Assembly: GCA_009026175.1 (NCBI GenBank)
Contig: WBTZ01000051.1
Coordinates: 1 to 33,919, forward strand
Direction of reading: 5' to 3'
DNA: 33,919 nucleotides
From: Zoogloea sp.
GTDB taxonomy: Bacteria > Pseudomonadota > Gammaproteobacteria > Burkholderiales > Rhodocyclaceae
Positions 9,449-17,482 of this stretch are shown in pieces. The stretch's first letter is position 1. Each line of letters opens with the position of its first letter. The notes beneath the pieces were generated by a model, which was given only the letters and a program-made list of their open reading frames with translations, made no database searches and had not been told where the DNA came from. A program made the position numbers and the translations under genes.

Positions 9449-11242
9449 GTGGCCTTCGACGCCAAAGCCTTCCTGCGCACCCTCACCGAGGAGCCCGGGG
9501 TCTATCGCATGATCGGTGCCGACGAGACGGTGCTCTACGTCGGCAAGGCCAAGAACCTCAAGCGGCGCGTGTCCTCGTACTTCCAGCGGACCCAGCTCAG
9601 CCCGCGCATCGCCATCATGGTGGGGCAGGTGGAGCGGGTGGACACCACCGCGACCCGCTCCGAGGCCGAGGCCCTGATTCTTGAGAACAACCTCATCAAG
9701 AGCCTCGGGCCGAAGTACAACATCCTGTTCCGGGACGACAAGTCCTATCCCTACATTGCCCTGTCGGGCGGCGATTTTCCGCAGATCTACTACCACCGGG
9801 GAGGCTTCCGGAAGGGCGTGCGCTACTTCGGGCCCTTCCCCAACTCCTGGGCGGTGCGCGAGAGCCTGCACCTGATGCAGAAGATCTTCCGCCTGCGCAC
9901 CTGCGAGGACACCACCTTTGCCAACCGCTCGCGCCCCTGCCTGCTGCACCAGATCCAGCGCTGCACCGCGCCCTGCGTGGGCCTGATCGACAAGGAGGCC
10001 TACGCTGCCGACGTGCAGCTCGCCAGCCTGTTCCTCAACGGTCGCCATGGGGACGTGGTGGACGATCTGTCGCGGCGCATGCAGGCGGCCTCCGATGCGC
10101 TGGCCTTCGAAAAGGCCGTGGTGTACCGGGACCAGATCCGCAACCTGCAGGCGGTGCTGCACAAGCAGTTCGTCGAGAGCGCCAAGGATGAGGACGTGGA
10201 TGTGCTGGCCGCGGTGGAGCAGGGGGGCGCGGTGTGCGTCAACCTGGCCATGATCCGCGGTGGCCGCCACCTGGGCGACCGGCCCCTGTTCCCCACCAAC
10301 GCCCAGGGCTGCACGCCGCTGGATGCGCTGGCGGCCTTCGTCGAGCAGCACTACCTGGAGCAGCCCCTGCCCGGGAAGATCCTGGTCAACCTGGAGCCCG
10401 GCGCCGTGCGGGAGGCCCTGGAGGCACTGCTCGAAGGCAAGGCGCCCGTGATGGCCGCCCGCTACGAAAACGAGCGGGCCTGGATGGGCATGGCCGAGAA
10501 CAATGCCAGCCTGGCCCTGCTGGCCAGAGAGCAGACCTCGTCCCGCGGCGAGCAGCGCCTGGAGGCCCTGCGCGATGCCCTGGGCCTGGCCGACACGCCG
10601 GGCCGCATCGAGTGCTTCGACATCTCCCACACCATGGGCGAGGCCACCGTGGCCTCCTGCGTGGTGTGGGATGGCAAGGCCATGAAGAAGTCTGAGTACC
10701 GCCGCTACAACATCGCCGGCATCACCGAGGGTGATGACTATGCCGCCATGCGCCAGGCGCTGACCCGGCGCTACGAGAAGGTCGCGGCCGGGGAGGGGGT
10801 ACGCCCCGACCTCATCCTGATCGACGGTGGCAAGGGCCAGATGGGGGTGGCCAGGGAAGTGCTGGCCGAACTGGGCCTGGACATCATGATGTTCGGCGTG
10901 GCCAAGGGCGAGAGCCGCAAGCCGGGGCTCGAGGAACTGGTCTTCCCCGATGGGCGGGAGCCGGTGCATATGCGTCCCGATGCGCCAGCCTTGCACCTGA
11001 TCCAGGAGATCCGCGACGAAGCCCACCGTTTCGCCATCACCGGCCATCGGGCGCGGCGCGCCAAGACCCGCAATACTTCGCGCCTGGAAGACATCGCCGG
11101 GGTCGGGCCGACCCGCCGGCGCAAGCTCCTGGCGGCCTTCGGTGGCATGGAGGGCGTGAGGAAAGCCACGGTGGAGGACCTGTGCCGTGTCGAAGGCATC
11201 AACCGGCACCTCGCCGAACAGATATACAATGCCTTGCGATAG
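9449..11242 (+). CDS. uvrC: Excinuclease ABC subunit C
   Basis: UvrC makes both incisions around a DNA lesion in UvrABC nucleotide excision repair. The 597-residue protein shows a GIY-YIG nuclease domain (GVY at residues 17-19, YVGKAKNLKRR from 30). A UVR motif (ALAFEKAVVYRDQIRNLQAV) binds UvrB. A C-terminal RNase H-like nuclease domain follows (ECFDISHTMGE, LILIDGGKGQ), then tandem helix-hairpin-helix motifs (IAGVGPTRRRKLL, VEGINRHLAEQIY). It starts at GTG 9449, 15 bases after nagZ, with GGAG at 9436-9439. Confidence 0.97.
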   Translation: MAFDAKAFLRTLTEEPGVYRMIGADETVLYVGKAKNLKRRVSSYFQRTQLSPRIAIMVGQVERVDTTATRSEAEALILENNLIKSLGPKYNILFRDDKSYPYIALSGGDFPQIYYHRGGFRKGVRYFGPFPNSWAVRESLHLMQKIFRLRTCEDTTFANRSRPCLLHQIQRCTAPCVGLIDKEAYAADVQLASLFLNGRHGDVVDDLSRRMQAASDALAFEKAVVYRDQIRNLQAVLHKQFVESAKDEDVDVLAAVEQGGAVCVNLAMIRGGRHLGDRPLFPTNAQGCTPLDALAAFVEQHYLEQPLPGKILVNLEPGAVREALEALLEGKAPVMAARYENERAWMGMAENNASLALLAREQTSSRGEQRLEALRDALGLADTPGRIECFDISHTMGEATVASCVVWDGKAMKKSEYRRYNIAGITEGDDYAAMRQALTRRYEKVAAGEGVRPDLILIDGGKGQMGVAREVLAELGLDIMMFGVAKGESRKPGLEELVFPDGREPVHMRPDAPALHLIQEIRDEAHRFAITGHRARRAKTRNTSRLEDIAGVGPTRRRKLLAAFGGMEGVRKATVEDLCRVEGINRHLAEQIYNALR

Positions 11243-11257
11243 CCCGCGAACGCCGAC

Positions 11258-11830
11258 ATGCCCCTCAATATTCCGAATACCCTGACCTGGGCGAGAATTG
11301 CCCTGATCCCCTTTTTCGTCGGCATCTACTACGTCCCCGAGCATGTCATGCTGGCCGAGGACAAGAACCTGATCGCCACGCTGACCTTCGTCACGGCGGC
11401 CGTCACCGACTGGTTCGACGGCTACCTGGCGCGCAGCCTGGGTCAGACCTCGGCCTTCGGCGCCTTCCTCGATCCCGTGGCCGACAAGCTGATGGTCGCG
11501 GCGGCGCTGATCGTGCTGGTCCACCTCGGGCGGGTGGACTCCCTCATCGCCCTGGTCATCATCGGCCGCGAGATCACCATCTCGGCGCTCCGCGAATGGA
11601 TGGCCAAGGTGGGCGCGGCGGGCAGCGTGGCGGTGGCATTCGTCGGCAAGCTCAAGACCGCCGCGCAGATGTCGGCGATCCCGCTGCTGCTCATCCAGGC
11701 CCCGGTGCTGGGGATGGACAGCATGGTCCTCGGCACCGTGCTGATCTACGTGGCGGCGGTGCTGACCCTCTGGTCGATGGGCTATTACATGCGCTGCGCG
11801 TGGCCGGAGTTGATGAAGCGGAGTCGATGA
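11258..11830 (+). CDS. pgsA: CDP-diacylglycerol-glycerol-3-phosphate phosphatidyltransferase
   Basis: PgsA makes phosphatidylglycerophosphate, the precursor of phosphatidylglycerol and cardiolipin. The 190-residue membrane protein carries the CDP-alcohol phosphotransferase motif D-G-A-R-...-G-...-D-...-D, seen as DWFDGYLAR followed by FGAFLDPVADK. Several hydrophobic helices follow. It sits 15 bases after uvrC, and the tRNA operon follows it, the same uvrC-pgsA-tRNA order as in E. coli. Confidence 0.96.
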   Translation: MPLNIPNTLTWARIALIPFFVGIYYVPEHVMLAEDKNLIATLTFVTAAVTDWFDGYLARSLGQTSAFGAFLDPVADKLMVAAALIVLVHLGRVDSLIALVIIGREITISALREWMAKVGAAGSVAVAFVGKLKTAAQMSAIPLLLIQAPVLGMDSMVLGTVLIYVAAVLTLWSMGYYMRCAWPELMKRSR

Positions 11831-11843
11831 TCTTAACTTTGGC

Positions 11844-11871
11844 TTGACAGGCCTGAATTCTTGTCTATAAT
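11844..11871 (+). promoter_or_regulatory. Sigma-70 promoter of the tRNA operon
   Basis: TTGACA at 11844-11849 and TATAAT at 11866-11871 are both perfect consensus hexamers, 16 bases apart. Transcription would start a few bases before the first tRNA at 11885. The next bases (GACGG) are GC-rich, as in stringently controlled stable-RNA promoters; that control is an inference. Confidence 0.93.
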
Positions 11872-11884
11872 GACGGTCTTCCAA

Positions 11885-11960
11885 GCGGCAGTAGCTCAGT
11901 TGGTAGAGCGCAACCTTGCCAAGGTTGAGGTCGAGAGTTCGAGACTCTTCTGCCGCTCCA
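11885..11960 (+). tRNA. tRNA-Gly (anticodon GCC)
   Basis: This 76-base tRNA has acceptor arms GCGGCAG/CTGCCGC, discriminator T and an encoded CCA end. The anticodon loop is TTGCCAA, with GCC at 11918-11920. The T arm carries the usual GTTCGA segment. It is identical to the copy at 12086-12161. Confidence 0.97.
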
Positions 11961-11998
11961 GATTTTAAGGGGTAGCATCGCTTCCCCTCTTGATTCAC

Positions 11999-12072
11999 GG
12001 CGCGATAGCAAAGCGGTTATGCACCGGATTGCAAATCCGTGTAGGTCGGTTCGACTCCGGCTCGCGCCTCCA
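11999..12072 (+). tRNA. tRNA-Cys (anticodon GCA)
   Basis: This 74-base tRNA has acceptor arms GGCGCGA/TCGCGCC, the discriminator T73 expected for cysteine tRNAs, and an encoded CCA. The anticodon loop is TTGCAAA, with GCA at 12031-12033. It lies between the two identical tRNA-Gly genes in the same transcript. The 38-base spacer before it contains a short GGGG/CCCC hairpin that may be a processing signal. Confidence 0.97.
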
Positions 12073-12085
12073 GGTGTAGAACAAA

Positions 12086-12161
12086 GCGGCAGTAGCTCAG
12101 TTGGTAGAGCGCAACCTTGCCAAGGTTGAGGTCGAGAGTTCGAGACTCTTCTGCCGCTCCA
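12086..12161 (+). tRNA. tRNA-Gly (anticodon GCC), second copy
   Basis: This 76-base gene is an exact duplicate of the first tRNA-Gly, with encoded CCA. Start-to-start distance is 201 bases. In E. coli the equivalent third position after pgsA is tRNA-Leu. Confidence 0.97.
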
Positions 12162-12170
12162 GGATACGAC

Positions 12171-12206
12171 GGGGAAAACGATGATTCGAAAGAATCCGTT
12201 TTCCTC
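12171..12206 (+). terminator. Long hairpin ending the tRNA operon
   Basis: The outer stem GGGGAAAACG (12171-12180) pairs with CGTTTTCCTC (12197-12206), one G-T wobble included. After a 2-base bulge, the inner stem GATTC/GAATC closes on a GAAA tetraloop (12188-12191). The U-rich run lies inside the stem and only a weak pyrimidine tract (GTTCTGCTTTCC) follows. It is therefore terminator-like but not a textbook intrinsic terminator; a 3' processing or stability element is the alternative. Confidence 0.65.
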
Positions 12207-12348
12207 GTTCTGCTTTCCGGCTCCGTTTCGTTCGCCCTGCTCCTTTTTCCCCGGGTGCTGTCGCACGGCTGCAAGCAGCCTGTCGTGAGTGTGTCACGGG
12301 CGTGTCCCAGGATTGTCTCCATCGCCGGGTTCCGGCAGGAGGACATCC

Positions 12349-12537
12349 ATGACCCGCTTTTTCGATCTGCTCGCCCGCAAGCTCTGCCATTCGTTGTTCG
12401 GGCCCGGTACGGCGGCCTTTCTGCTCGATGACCCCTGGCAGACGACGCTGTTCGTGCCTGACATCACAATGGACGGCCCGGGTGCCGCGGATCTTTCCGA
12501 CGTGTTGCCCTGTTGCGGGGAGTTCCTGCGCGGCTGA
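12349..12537 (+). CDS. Small protein of unknown function, 62 residues
   Basis: The frame opens with ATG 12349, six bases after a full AGGAGG at 12337-12342, the best ribosome site in this region. The product starts MTRFFDLLARKLCHSLFG and ends CCGEFLRG. It is slightly amphipathic at the N-terminus and acidic toward the C-terminus, with three Cys in total (two adjacent near the end). No family was recognised and there is no clear membrane helix. It stands alone between the tRNA operon and the glycosyltransferase. No promoter could be assigned in 12207-12348. Confidence 0.6.
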   Translation: MTRFFDLLARKLCHSLFGPGTAAFLLDDPWQTTLFVPDITMDGPGAADLSDVLPCCGEFLRG

Positions 12538-12626
12538 AGACGGCCTGTCCCGGGCCGGATTTAGTATCATCCCCGCCTCTGCCGGCCCGAGTGCCGGCGC
12601 CAGGGATCTGAAGGGCGGGGGCGAAC

Positions 12627-13445
12627 GTGGGGTTTTCGGTGCTGATGGCGACCTACGGGCGCGACGACCCGGCCTATCTGGCCGAGGCGCTGGACAGCCT
12701 CGTCTGCCAGGCCGTGCCGCCCGATGAGGTGATCCTGGTGGAGGACGGGCCCCTCGGAGCGCCCTTGCGTGATGTCATCGAGGCCCGCCGCGCCCGCCTG
12801 CCCCTTGTCTCCGTGGTGATGCCCAGCAACGTCGGGTTGGCTTGGGCCTTGAACGAAGGCCTGCGCTGTGCCCGTCATGAACTGGTGGCGCGTTTCGACA
12901 GTGACGACGTTGCCGAGCCGGACCGCTTCGCCCGGCAGCTGGCGGCCTTTGCCAAAGGCGGGGTGGATGTCCTGGGCGGCTGGGCCCTGGAGATCGATGG
13001 CGCGGGTGTGCCCGGCCGGGTGCGTCGCATGCCCCTGCGCCACGCGGAGATCCTGGACAGCCTGTGGGCCTGCCCGTTGATCCATCCGACCGTGATGTTC
13101 CGGCGCGAGGCGATCCTGGCGCTGGGGGGGTATCGCACCGACCTGCGGCGGAGCGAGGACTATGACCTGTGGTTCCGTTGCGCGGCGGCCGGGCTGCGCT
13201 TTGCCAATCTGCCCGAGGTCTTGATCCGGCATCGCTTCGATGCCAGCAGCCATCTGCGTCACGCCTTCCGGGATGCCCTGGAGCGGGCGCTCACCGGCTA
13301 CCGCGGGGCGGCGCTGATCGGCCTGCCGCTGTGGACGCGCCTCGCCTGCTTCGTGCCGCTGCTCCGGTCCATGTTGCCGATGGCCCTGCGCCATCCGGTC
13401 TATCGCCTGCTCTCCCGCTTCGATCCGCGCCGCCGCGGCACCTGA
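12627..13445 (+). CDS. Family 2 glycosyltransferase
   Basis: The 272-residue protein has a GT-A fold. It starts with FSVLMATYGRDDPAYLAEAL, has the nucleotide-sugar region ILVEDGP, and carries the metal-binding DxD-type motif FDSDD near residues 90-94. Acceptor-side motifs HPTVMFRR and SEDYDLW follow. This resembles the AmsE/WaaE-type subgroup that adds sugars to surface polysaccharides; the actual sugar and acceptor cannot be told. The start is GTG 12627 after a G-rich stretch. It is convergent with the DUF1178 gene (9-base gap), with no other glycan genes nearby. Confidence 0.85.
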   Translation: MGFSVLMATYGRDDPAYLAEALDSLVCQAVPPDEVILVEDGPLGAPLRDVIEARRARLPLVSVVMPSNVGLAWALNEGLRCARHELVARFDSDDVAEPDRFARQLAAFAKGGVDVLGGWALEIDGAGVPGRVRRMPLRHAEILDSLWACPLIHPTVMFRREAILALGGYRTDLRRSEDYDLWFRCAAAGLRFANLPEVLIRHRFDASSHLRHAFRDALERALTGYRGAALIGLPLWTRLACFVPLLRSMLPMALRHPVYRLLSRFDPRRRGT

Positions 13446-13454
13446 GGGGAGACC

Positions 13455-13877
13455 TCAGTGAAGGTCTTCCTTGTCGGGGGGCACCGGGAGGACAGGGATG
13501 CCTTCCTCCATCAGTTCGATCATTTCGGCCGTCTTGGCCTGGCCGCGGATGGGGCGTTCCTCTGCGTCGCCATGGTGAATCCGGCGCGCCTCCTCGGCGA
13601 AGCGCTCGCCCACGTCCTCCGACTGGCTGGCGGCCTGGCGCAGGGCCTCGATCAGGCGTCGCGCGATGGCCTGGGGGTCGGGCGCCGGCGGCGCCGCCGG
13701 TGCCGAGTGGGACGAGGTCTGCACGTAGGGCGCAGAGGGCAGGCGACGGATGCTGCCGGAGCCGCATTGCGGGCAGCTCACCAGGCCCGCGGCGAGTTGA
13801 TGTTCGAAGGCTTCGCTGGAGGCGAACCAGGCTTCGAAACGGTGCTCGCGGTCACAGCTCAGGTCGAGGACGATCAC
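13455..13877 (-). CDS. DUF1178 family protein
   Basis: The 140-residue protein starts at GTG (minus strand, 13877) with the family hallmark MIVLDLSCDREHRFEAWFAS. A zinc-ribbon-like CPQCGS motif lies near residues 35-40, followed by RRLPSAPYV. A proline/alanine-rich linker leads to a helical C-terminus with a conserved ERPIRGQA segment. The function of DUF1178 is unknown. It is the only minus-strand gene called in the window and separates the housekeeping part from the T6SS genes. Confidence 0.88.
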   Translation of the reverse strand: MIVLDLSCDREHRFEAWFASSEAFEHQLAAGLVSCPQCGSGSIRRLPSAPYVQTSSHSAPAAPPAPDPQAIARRLIEALRQAASQSEDVGERFAEEARRIHHGDAEERPIRGQAKTAEMIELMEEGIPVLPVPPDKEDLH

Positions 13878-14234
13878 GATGAAAGGGGCTCCAGCGCTCC
13901 GCTGAATCTAATGGGTGGAAGGTGGGGGATTATTCCGCGGAATCAAGTTCCAGGCCACTGGAATGAGAAAAGCTGCCCGAACTGGGGCGCCTGTCGGGAG
14001 CGCCGCCGGCCAGCGCAAGATTGAGTCGAGGTTGGCGCCATTACTGACTACTATGAAACCTGATGCGGGTATGCTATCAATCCGCTTCCTCTGGAGAGAG
14101 GTAGCGGCTGGCTTGATAAGTTCAATCCGCGTATTTGCCGATGCTGGCTCTTTCCATTTAATTGGCGTCCCCGGGAAAGGTCTGGCCGATGTCGTTTCCG
14201 CGTGTCTTGCGAATGGGTGCATTGGGGGGTGAGT
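13878..14234. other. Non-coding stretch between DUF1178 and the T6SS operon
   Basis: These 357 bases separate divergent genes, so promoters for both DUF1178 and tssA should lie here. Parts (about 14040-14180) are visibly richer in A and T than the surroundings. Two palindromes lie at 13932-13963. No sigma-54 GG-N10-GC signature and no convincing -35/-10 pair with proper spacing was found. An open frame at 13915-14232 lacks a ribosome site and coding character and was not called. Confidence 0.6.
13932..13963. promoter_or_regulatory. Two adjacent palindromes, possible operator
   Basis: ATTCCGCGGAAT at 13932-13943 is a perfect 12-base palindrome. Four bases later TTCCAG-GCCA-CTGGAA (13948-13963) is a perfect 6+6 inverted repeat. 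Both share TTCC/GGAA half-sites. The pair sits 55 bases upstream of DUF1178 and about 270 bases upstream of tssA. Binding by a dimeric regulator is an inference. Confidence 0.4.
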
Positions 14235-15284
14235 GTGAATCTGGACGCATGGCTTGAACCCACGCTGGGCGATCCGCCCTGTGGCCCCAATCTTGAGTAC
14301 GACGACGATTTCCGCGAGCTTGAAAAAGCGGCGAGCGGTACGCCCGAATTGGAGTTCGGGACGGATAACGGAGAGGGCGTCACCCGGATCGAAGGTGTGG
14401 GGCCCGACTGGGTCAAGGTGCGCAAGTTGTCCGAGGCGCTCCTCACCCGCAGCAAGGATCTCCGTGTCGCCGTCTTCCTGACCCGGGCCCTGGTCCATTC
14501 CGATGGGCTGGCCGGGCTGGAAACGGGGCTGCAGCTGCTCTCTGGCCTCCTCGAGCGCTTCTGGGACGACGTCCACCCGATGCTTGACCGGGATGACAAC
14601 GATGACCCCACCGAGCGGATCAACGCCCTCGCCGGGCTCGTCGCGGAGAGCATGGTGGGTACGGTGCGCGATGCCTGGATCGTGCGTTCCCGCCAGATCG
14701 GCACGCTCGCCGTCCGCGACGTGGAGGTGGCCGCGGGGCGGCTGCAGCCGAGGAGCGGCGCAGAGCCGATGTCCGAGTCCCAGGTCGTCGGCCTGATCAC
14801 CGCGGGAATCGGCGAGGATGCCGGCCTTGCGGTGCGGGTGCGCAATCTGGAGAGCCTGCTGAAGGGCATCGACAAGCTGCTGTCCGAGCGGGTCGGGTCG
14901 AGCCAGGGCATTGATTTCAAGCCGCTGCAGACGGTGCTGTATCCGGTGCGCCAGCTTGTCGAGCGTTGCGCCGGCGATGCCGGCGGCGCGCCGGAGCCGG
15001 TGGCTGACGATGGTGCCGCAGGGGAGGCCGGCCCCGCACCGGTGGCCAGGGCGGCAGCTCGTCCGGGGGAGATCAACTCCCGTGCCGATGTGCTCCAGAC
15101 CCTCGACCGCTTATGCGATTTCCTGGCCCGGACCGAACCGGGCAGCCCGGTGCCGATGGTATTGCGCCGCGCCCAGAAGATGATGAACATGAATTTCCTC
15201 GAACTCATGAACGACCTCGCGCCCGATGGCCTGAATCAGGCCGAAAAGGTGGTCGGTGCGCGTTTCGAGAATCCGGAGTCGTGA
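14235..15284 (+). CDS. tssA: T6SS protein TssA (ImpA-type)
   Basis: TssA caps the growing sheath and tube or primes their assembly on the baseplate. The 349-residue product has the ImpA N-terminal domain (PCGPNLEYDDDFRELEKA near the start, then GPDWVKVRKLSEALL, KDLRVAVFLTRAL and RFWDDVHPMLDRDDNDDP). A C-terminal region follows that is predicted to be helical. Candidate starts are GTG 14229 and GTG 14235. The later one was chosen because GGGGGGTGA (14224-14232) is better placed as its ribosome site. It is the first gene of the T6SS operon. Confidence 0.92.
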   Translation: MNLDAWLEPTLGDPPCGPNLEYDDDFRELEKAASGTPELEFGTDNGEGVTRIEGVGPDWVKVRKLSEALLTRSKDLRVAVFLTRALVHSDGLAGLETGLQLLSGLLERFWDDVHPMLDRDDNDDPTERINALAGLVAESMVGTVRDAWIVRSRQIGTLAVRDVEVAAGRLQPRSGAEPMSESQVVGLITAGIGEDAGLAVRVRNLESLLKGIDKLLSERVGSSQGIDFKPLQTVLYPVRQLVERCAGDAGGAPEPVADDGAAGEAGPAPVARAAARPGEINSRADVLQTLDRLCDFLARTEPGSPVPMVLRRAQKMMNMNFLELMNDLAPDGLNQAEKVVGARFENPES

Positions 15285-15335
15285 TCCCGGCGAATTGCGC
15301 AGTGCAATATCGCCACCCCCACATGGAGGCACAAG

Positions 15336-15836
15336 ATGGCAGACAGCAGTCAGAAATTCATTGCCCGTAATCGGGCACCGCGGGTTCAGATCGAGTATGA
15401 CGTGGAGCTGTATGGTGCCGAGAAGAAGGTCCAGCTGCCTTTCGTCATGGGCGTGCTCTCGGATCTGTCGGGCAACCCCACCGAGCCCCTCGCGCCCGTC
15501 GCCGAGCGCAAGTTCCTTGAGATCGACGTGGACAATTTCGACAGCCGCATGAAGTCGATGAAGCCGCGGGCGGCGTTCCAGGTGCCCAACACGCTGACCG
15601 GCGAGGGCAATCTCAATGTCGAGCTGACCTTTGAAAGCATGGACGATTTCACCCCGGCCGCCATTGCCCGGAAGGTGGATGCGCTGAACAAGCTCCTCGA
15701 AGCCCGCCAGCAGTTGTCCAACCTGATCACCTACATGGATGGCAAGACCGGTGCGGAGGAGTTGGTGGGGCGCCTGCTCAACGACCCCGCCCTGCTGCAG
15801 ACCCTGGCCACGGCGCCCAAGCCGTCCGAAGGCTGA
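15336..15836 (+). CDS. tssB: T6SS sheath small subunit TssB (VipA)
   Basis: TssB and TssC form the contractile sheath. The 166-residue protein shows the family pattern NRAPRVQIEYDVELYGAEKK, LPFVMGVLSDLSG, KFLEIDVDNFDSRM and LNVELTFESMDDF. The ribosome site GGAGG lies just before the ATG. A 51-base gap follows tssA and 53 bases separate it from tssC. Confidence 0.97.
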   Translation: MADSSQKFIARNRAPRVQIEYDVELYGAEKKVQLPFVMGVLSDLSGNPTEPLAPVAERKFLEIDVDNFDSRMKSMKPRAAFQVPNTLTGEGNLNVELTFESMDDFTPAAIARKVDALNKLLEARQQLSNLITYMDGKTGAEELVGRLLNDPALLQTLATAPKPSEG

Positions 15837-15889
15837 CCGGGCACAGCCTGGTCGCGCGCCATCATCCATAACAACCGGAGAATCTGAGC

Positions 15890-17383
15890 ATGGTCGATCC
15901 GCAACTTCAGGCCGACGCCAAGGGCGTCGCCGGGGCAGAAAGCAGCGAATTCGCTTCGCTGCTGCAGAAGGAATTCAAACCCAAGTCCGAAGAGGCACGC
16001 GATGCCGTCGTCAAGGCTGTCGAGACCCTGGCCAAGCAGGCCCTCTCCCAGACCCAGCTGATCGGCAGCGACGTCGTCAAATCCATCGAGGCGATGATTG
16101 CCCAGCTCGACAAGAAGCTGTCGGAGCAGGTCAACCTGATCATGCACAACCCCAGCTTCCAGAAGCTGGAGGGCGCCTGGCGCGGCCTTCACTATCTCGT
16201 CAATAACACCGAAACCGACGAGATGCTGAAGATCCGGGTGATGAACATCTCGAAGGCCGAGCTGCACAAGAACCTCAAGCGTTTCAAGGGCACCGCCTGG
16301 GACCAGAGCCCGGTCTTCAAGCGCATCTACGAAGAAGAGTACGGCCAGTTCGGTGGCGAGCCCTTCGGCTGCCTGGTCGGTGATTATTATTTCGACCAGA
16401 CGCCGCCCGACGTGGAATTGCTGGGGGAAATGGCCAAGATCTCGGCCTCCGCCCATGCCCCCTTCATCGCGGCGGCCAGCCCGGCGCTGATGCAGATGGA
16501 CTCCTGGCAGGAGCTGGCCAATCCACGCGATCTCACCAAGATCTTCGGGACCCCGGAATACGCCGCGTGGCGCTCCCTGCGGGAAAGCGACGACGCCCGC
16601 TACATCGGTCTCGCCGCCCCCCGTTTCCTGGCGCGGGTGCCGTATGGCGCACGGACCAATCCGGTGGACGAATTCGCCTTCGAGGAGGACACCGGCGCGG
16701 CGGACCACAGCAAATACACCTGGGCCAACTCGGCCTACGCGATGGCGGTCAATATCAACCGTTCGTTCAAGTATTACGGCTGGTGTTCGCGGATTCGCGG
16801 TATCGAGTCGGGTGGTGCGGTCGAAGGCCTGCCGGTCCATTCCTTCCCCACCGACGATGGTGGGGTGGACATGAAGTGCCCCACCGAGATCGCGATCAGC
16901 GACCGGCGCGAGGCGGAACTGGCCAAGAACGGTTTCATGCCGCTGGTGCACAAGAAGAACTCCGACTTCGCGGCCTTCATTGGCGCCCAGTCCCTGCACA
17001 AGCCGGCTGAATACGACGATCCGGATGCCACGGCCAACGCCAACCTGGCGGCGCGCCTGCCCTACCTCTTTGCGTGCTGCCGGTTTGCCCACTACCTGAA
17101 GTGCATCGTGCGCGACAAGATCGGCTCGTTCAAGGAGCGGGATGACATGGAGCGCTGGCTGAAGGACTGGATCATGAACTACGTGGACGGAGATCCGGCC
17201 CACTCTTCCGAAGAGACCAAGGCCCGGCGCCCGCTGGCGGCGGCCGAGATCGTGGTGGAGGAGGTGGAGGGCAACCCGGGTTACTACACCTCGAAGTTCT
17301 TCCTGCGGCCGCATTACCAGCTGGAAGGCCTGACCGTGTCGCTCAGGCTGGTATCCAAGCTGCCTTCGCAGAAGGCGGCCTGA
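15890..17383 (+). CDS. tssC: T6SS sheath large subunit TssC (VipB)
   Basis: This is the major sheath protein. The 497-residue product is full length for the family. The N-terminal helix region (SEFASLLQKEFKPKSEEA) is where ClpV is known to bind contracted sheaths. Conserved blocks include PSFQKLEGAWRGLHYLV, EEYGQFGGEPFGCLVGDYYF, and the C-terminal NPGYYTSKFFLRPHYQLEGL. Ribosome site CGGAG precedes ATG 15890. A hairpin and a bulged terminator-like structure follow the gene. Confidence 0.98.
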   Translation: MVDPQLQADAKGVAGAESSEFASLLQKEFKPKSEEARDAVVKAVETLAKQALSQTQLIGSDVVKSIEAMIAQLDKKLSEQVNLIMHNPSFQKLEGAWRGLHYLVNNTETDEMLKIRVMNISKAELHKNLKRFKGTAWDQSPVFKRIYEEEYGQFGGEPFGCLVGDYYFDQTPPDVELLGEMAKISASAHAPFIAAASPALMQMDSWQELANPRDLTKIFGTPEYAAWRSLRESDDARYIGLAAPRFLARVPYGARTNPVDEFAFEEDTGAADHSKYTWANSAYAMAVNINRSFKYYGWCSRIRGIESGGAVEGLPVHSFPTDDGGVDMKCPTEIAISDRREAELAKNGFMPLVHKKNSDFAAFIGAQSLHKPAEYDDPDATANANLAARLPYLFACCRFAHYLKCIVRDKIGSFKERDDMERWLKDWIMNYVDGDPAHSSEETKARRPLAAAEIVVEEVEGNPGYYTSKFFLRPHYQLEGLTVSLRLVSKLPSQKAA

Positions 17384-17396
17384 GGGTGTTCGAGCG

Positions 17397-17416
17397 GCGG
17401 GGGGCGCTCCCCCCGC
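17397..17416 (+). other. Strong GC hairpin after tssC
   Basis: GCGGGGGG-CGCT-CCCCCCGC is a perfect 8-bp stem with a 4-base loop. It starts 14 bases after the tssC stop and has no T-tract. It could protect the 3' end of the tssABC message or pause RNA polymerase. Confidence 0.7.
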
Positions 17417-17441
17417 AATGGGTGAAGCAAGGCGGGTGGAT

Positions 17442-17482
17442 GCCGGATGTGGCGCATGTTTGGCCACGCATCCCGGCTTTTT
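17442..17482 (+). terminator. Bulged terminator-like hairpin upstream of hcp
   Basis: The stem is built of GCCGG/CCGGC, ATG/CAT and TGGC/GCCA, with small bulges on the 3' side and a 9-base loop. It is followed directly by TTTTT at 17478-17482. This could partly stop the tssABC transcript, so that hcp is expressed from its own promoter or from read-through. No strong hcp promoter was recognised between it and 17517. Confidence 0.6.

Noticed and set aside
8363-11998. Long minus-strand open frame opposite nagZ, uvrC and pgsA
   Set aside because: Same shadow effect; it crosses three recognised genes and a tRNA and has no recognisable domain.
13915-14232. 105-codon plus-strand frame upstream of tssA
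   Set aside because: No Shine-Dalgarno sequence, no family resemblance, and it covers palindromes and an AT-richer stretch that look regulatory.
11885-14234. Genomic island boundary with tRNA-Gly as attachment site
   Set aside because: No integrase was found, and the only repeat of the tRNA 3' end is the duplicate tRNA gene itself.
13878-14234. Sigma-54 promoter for the T6SS operon
   Set aside because: Several TGGC occurrences were checked and none has TGC at the required distance.
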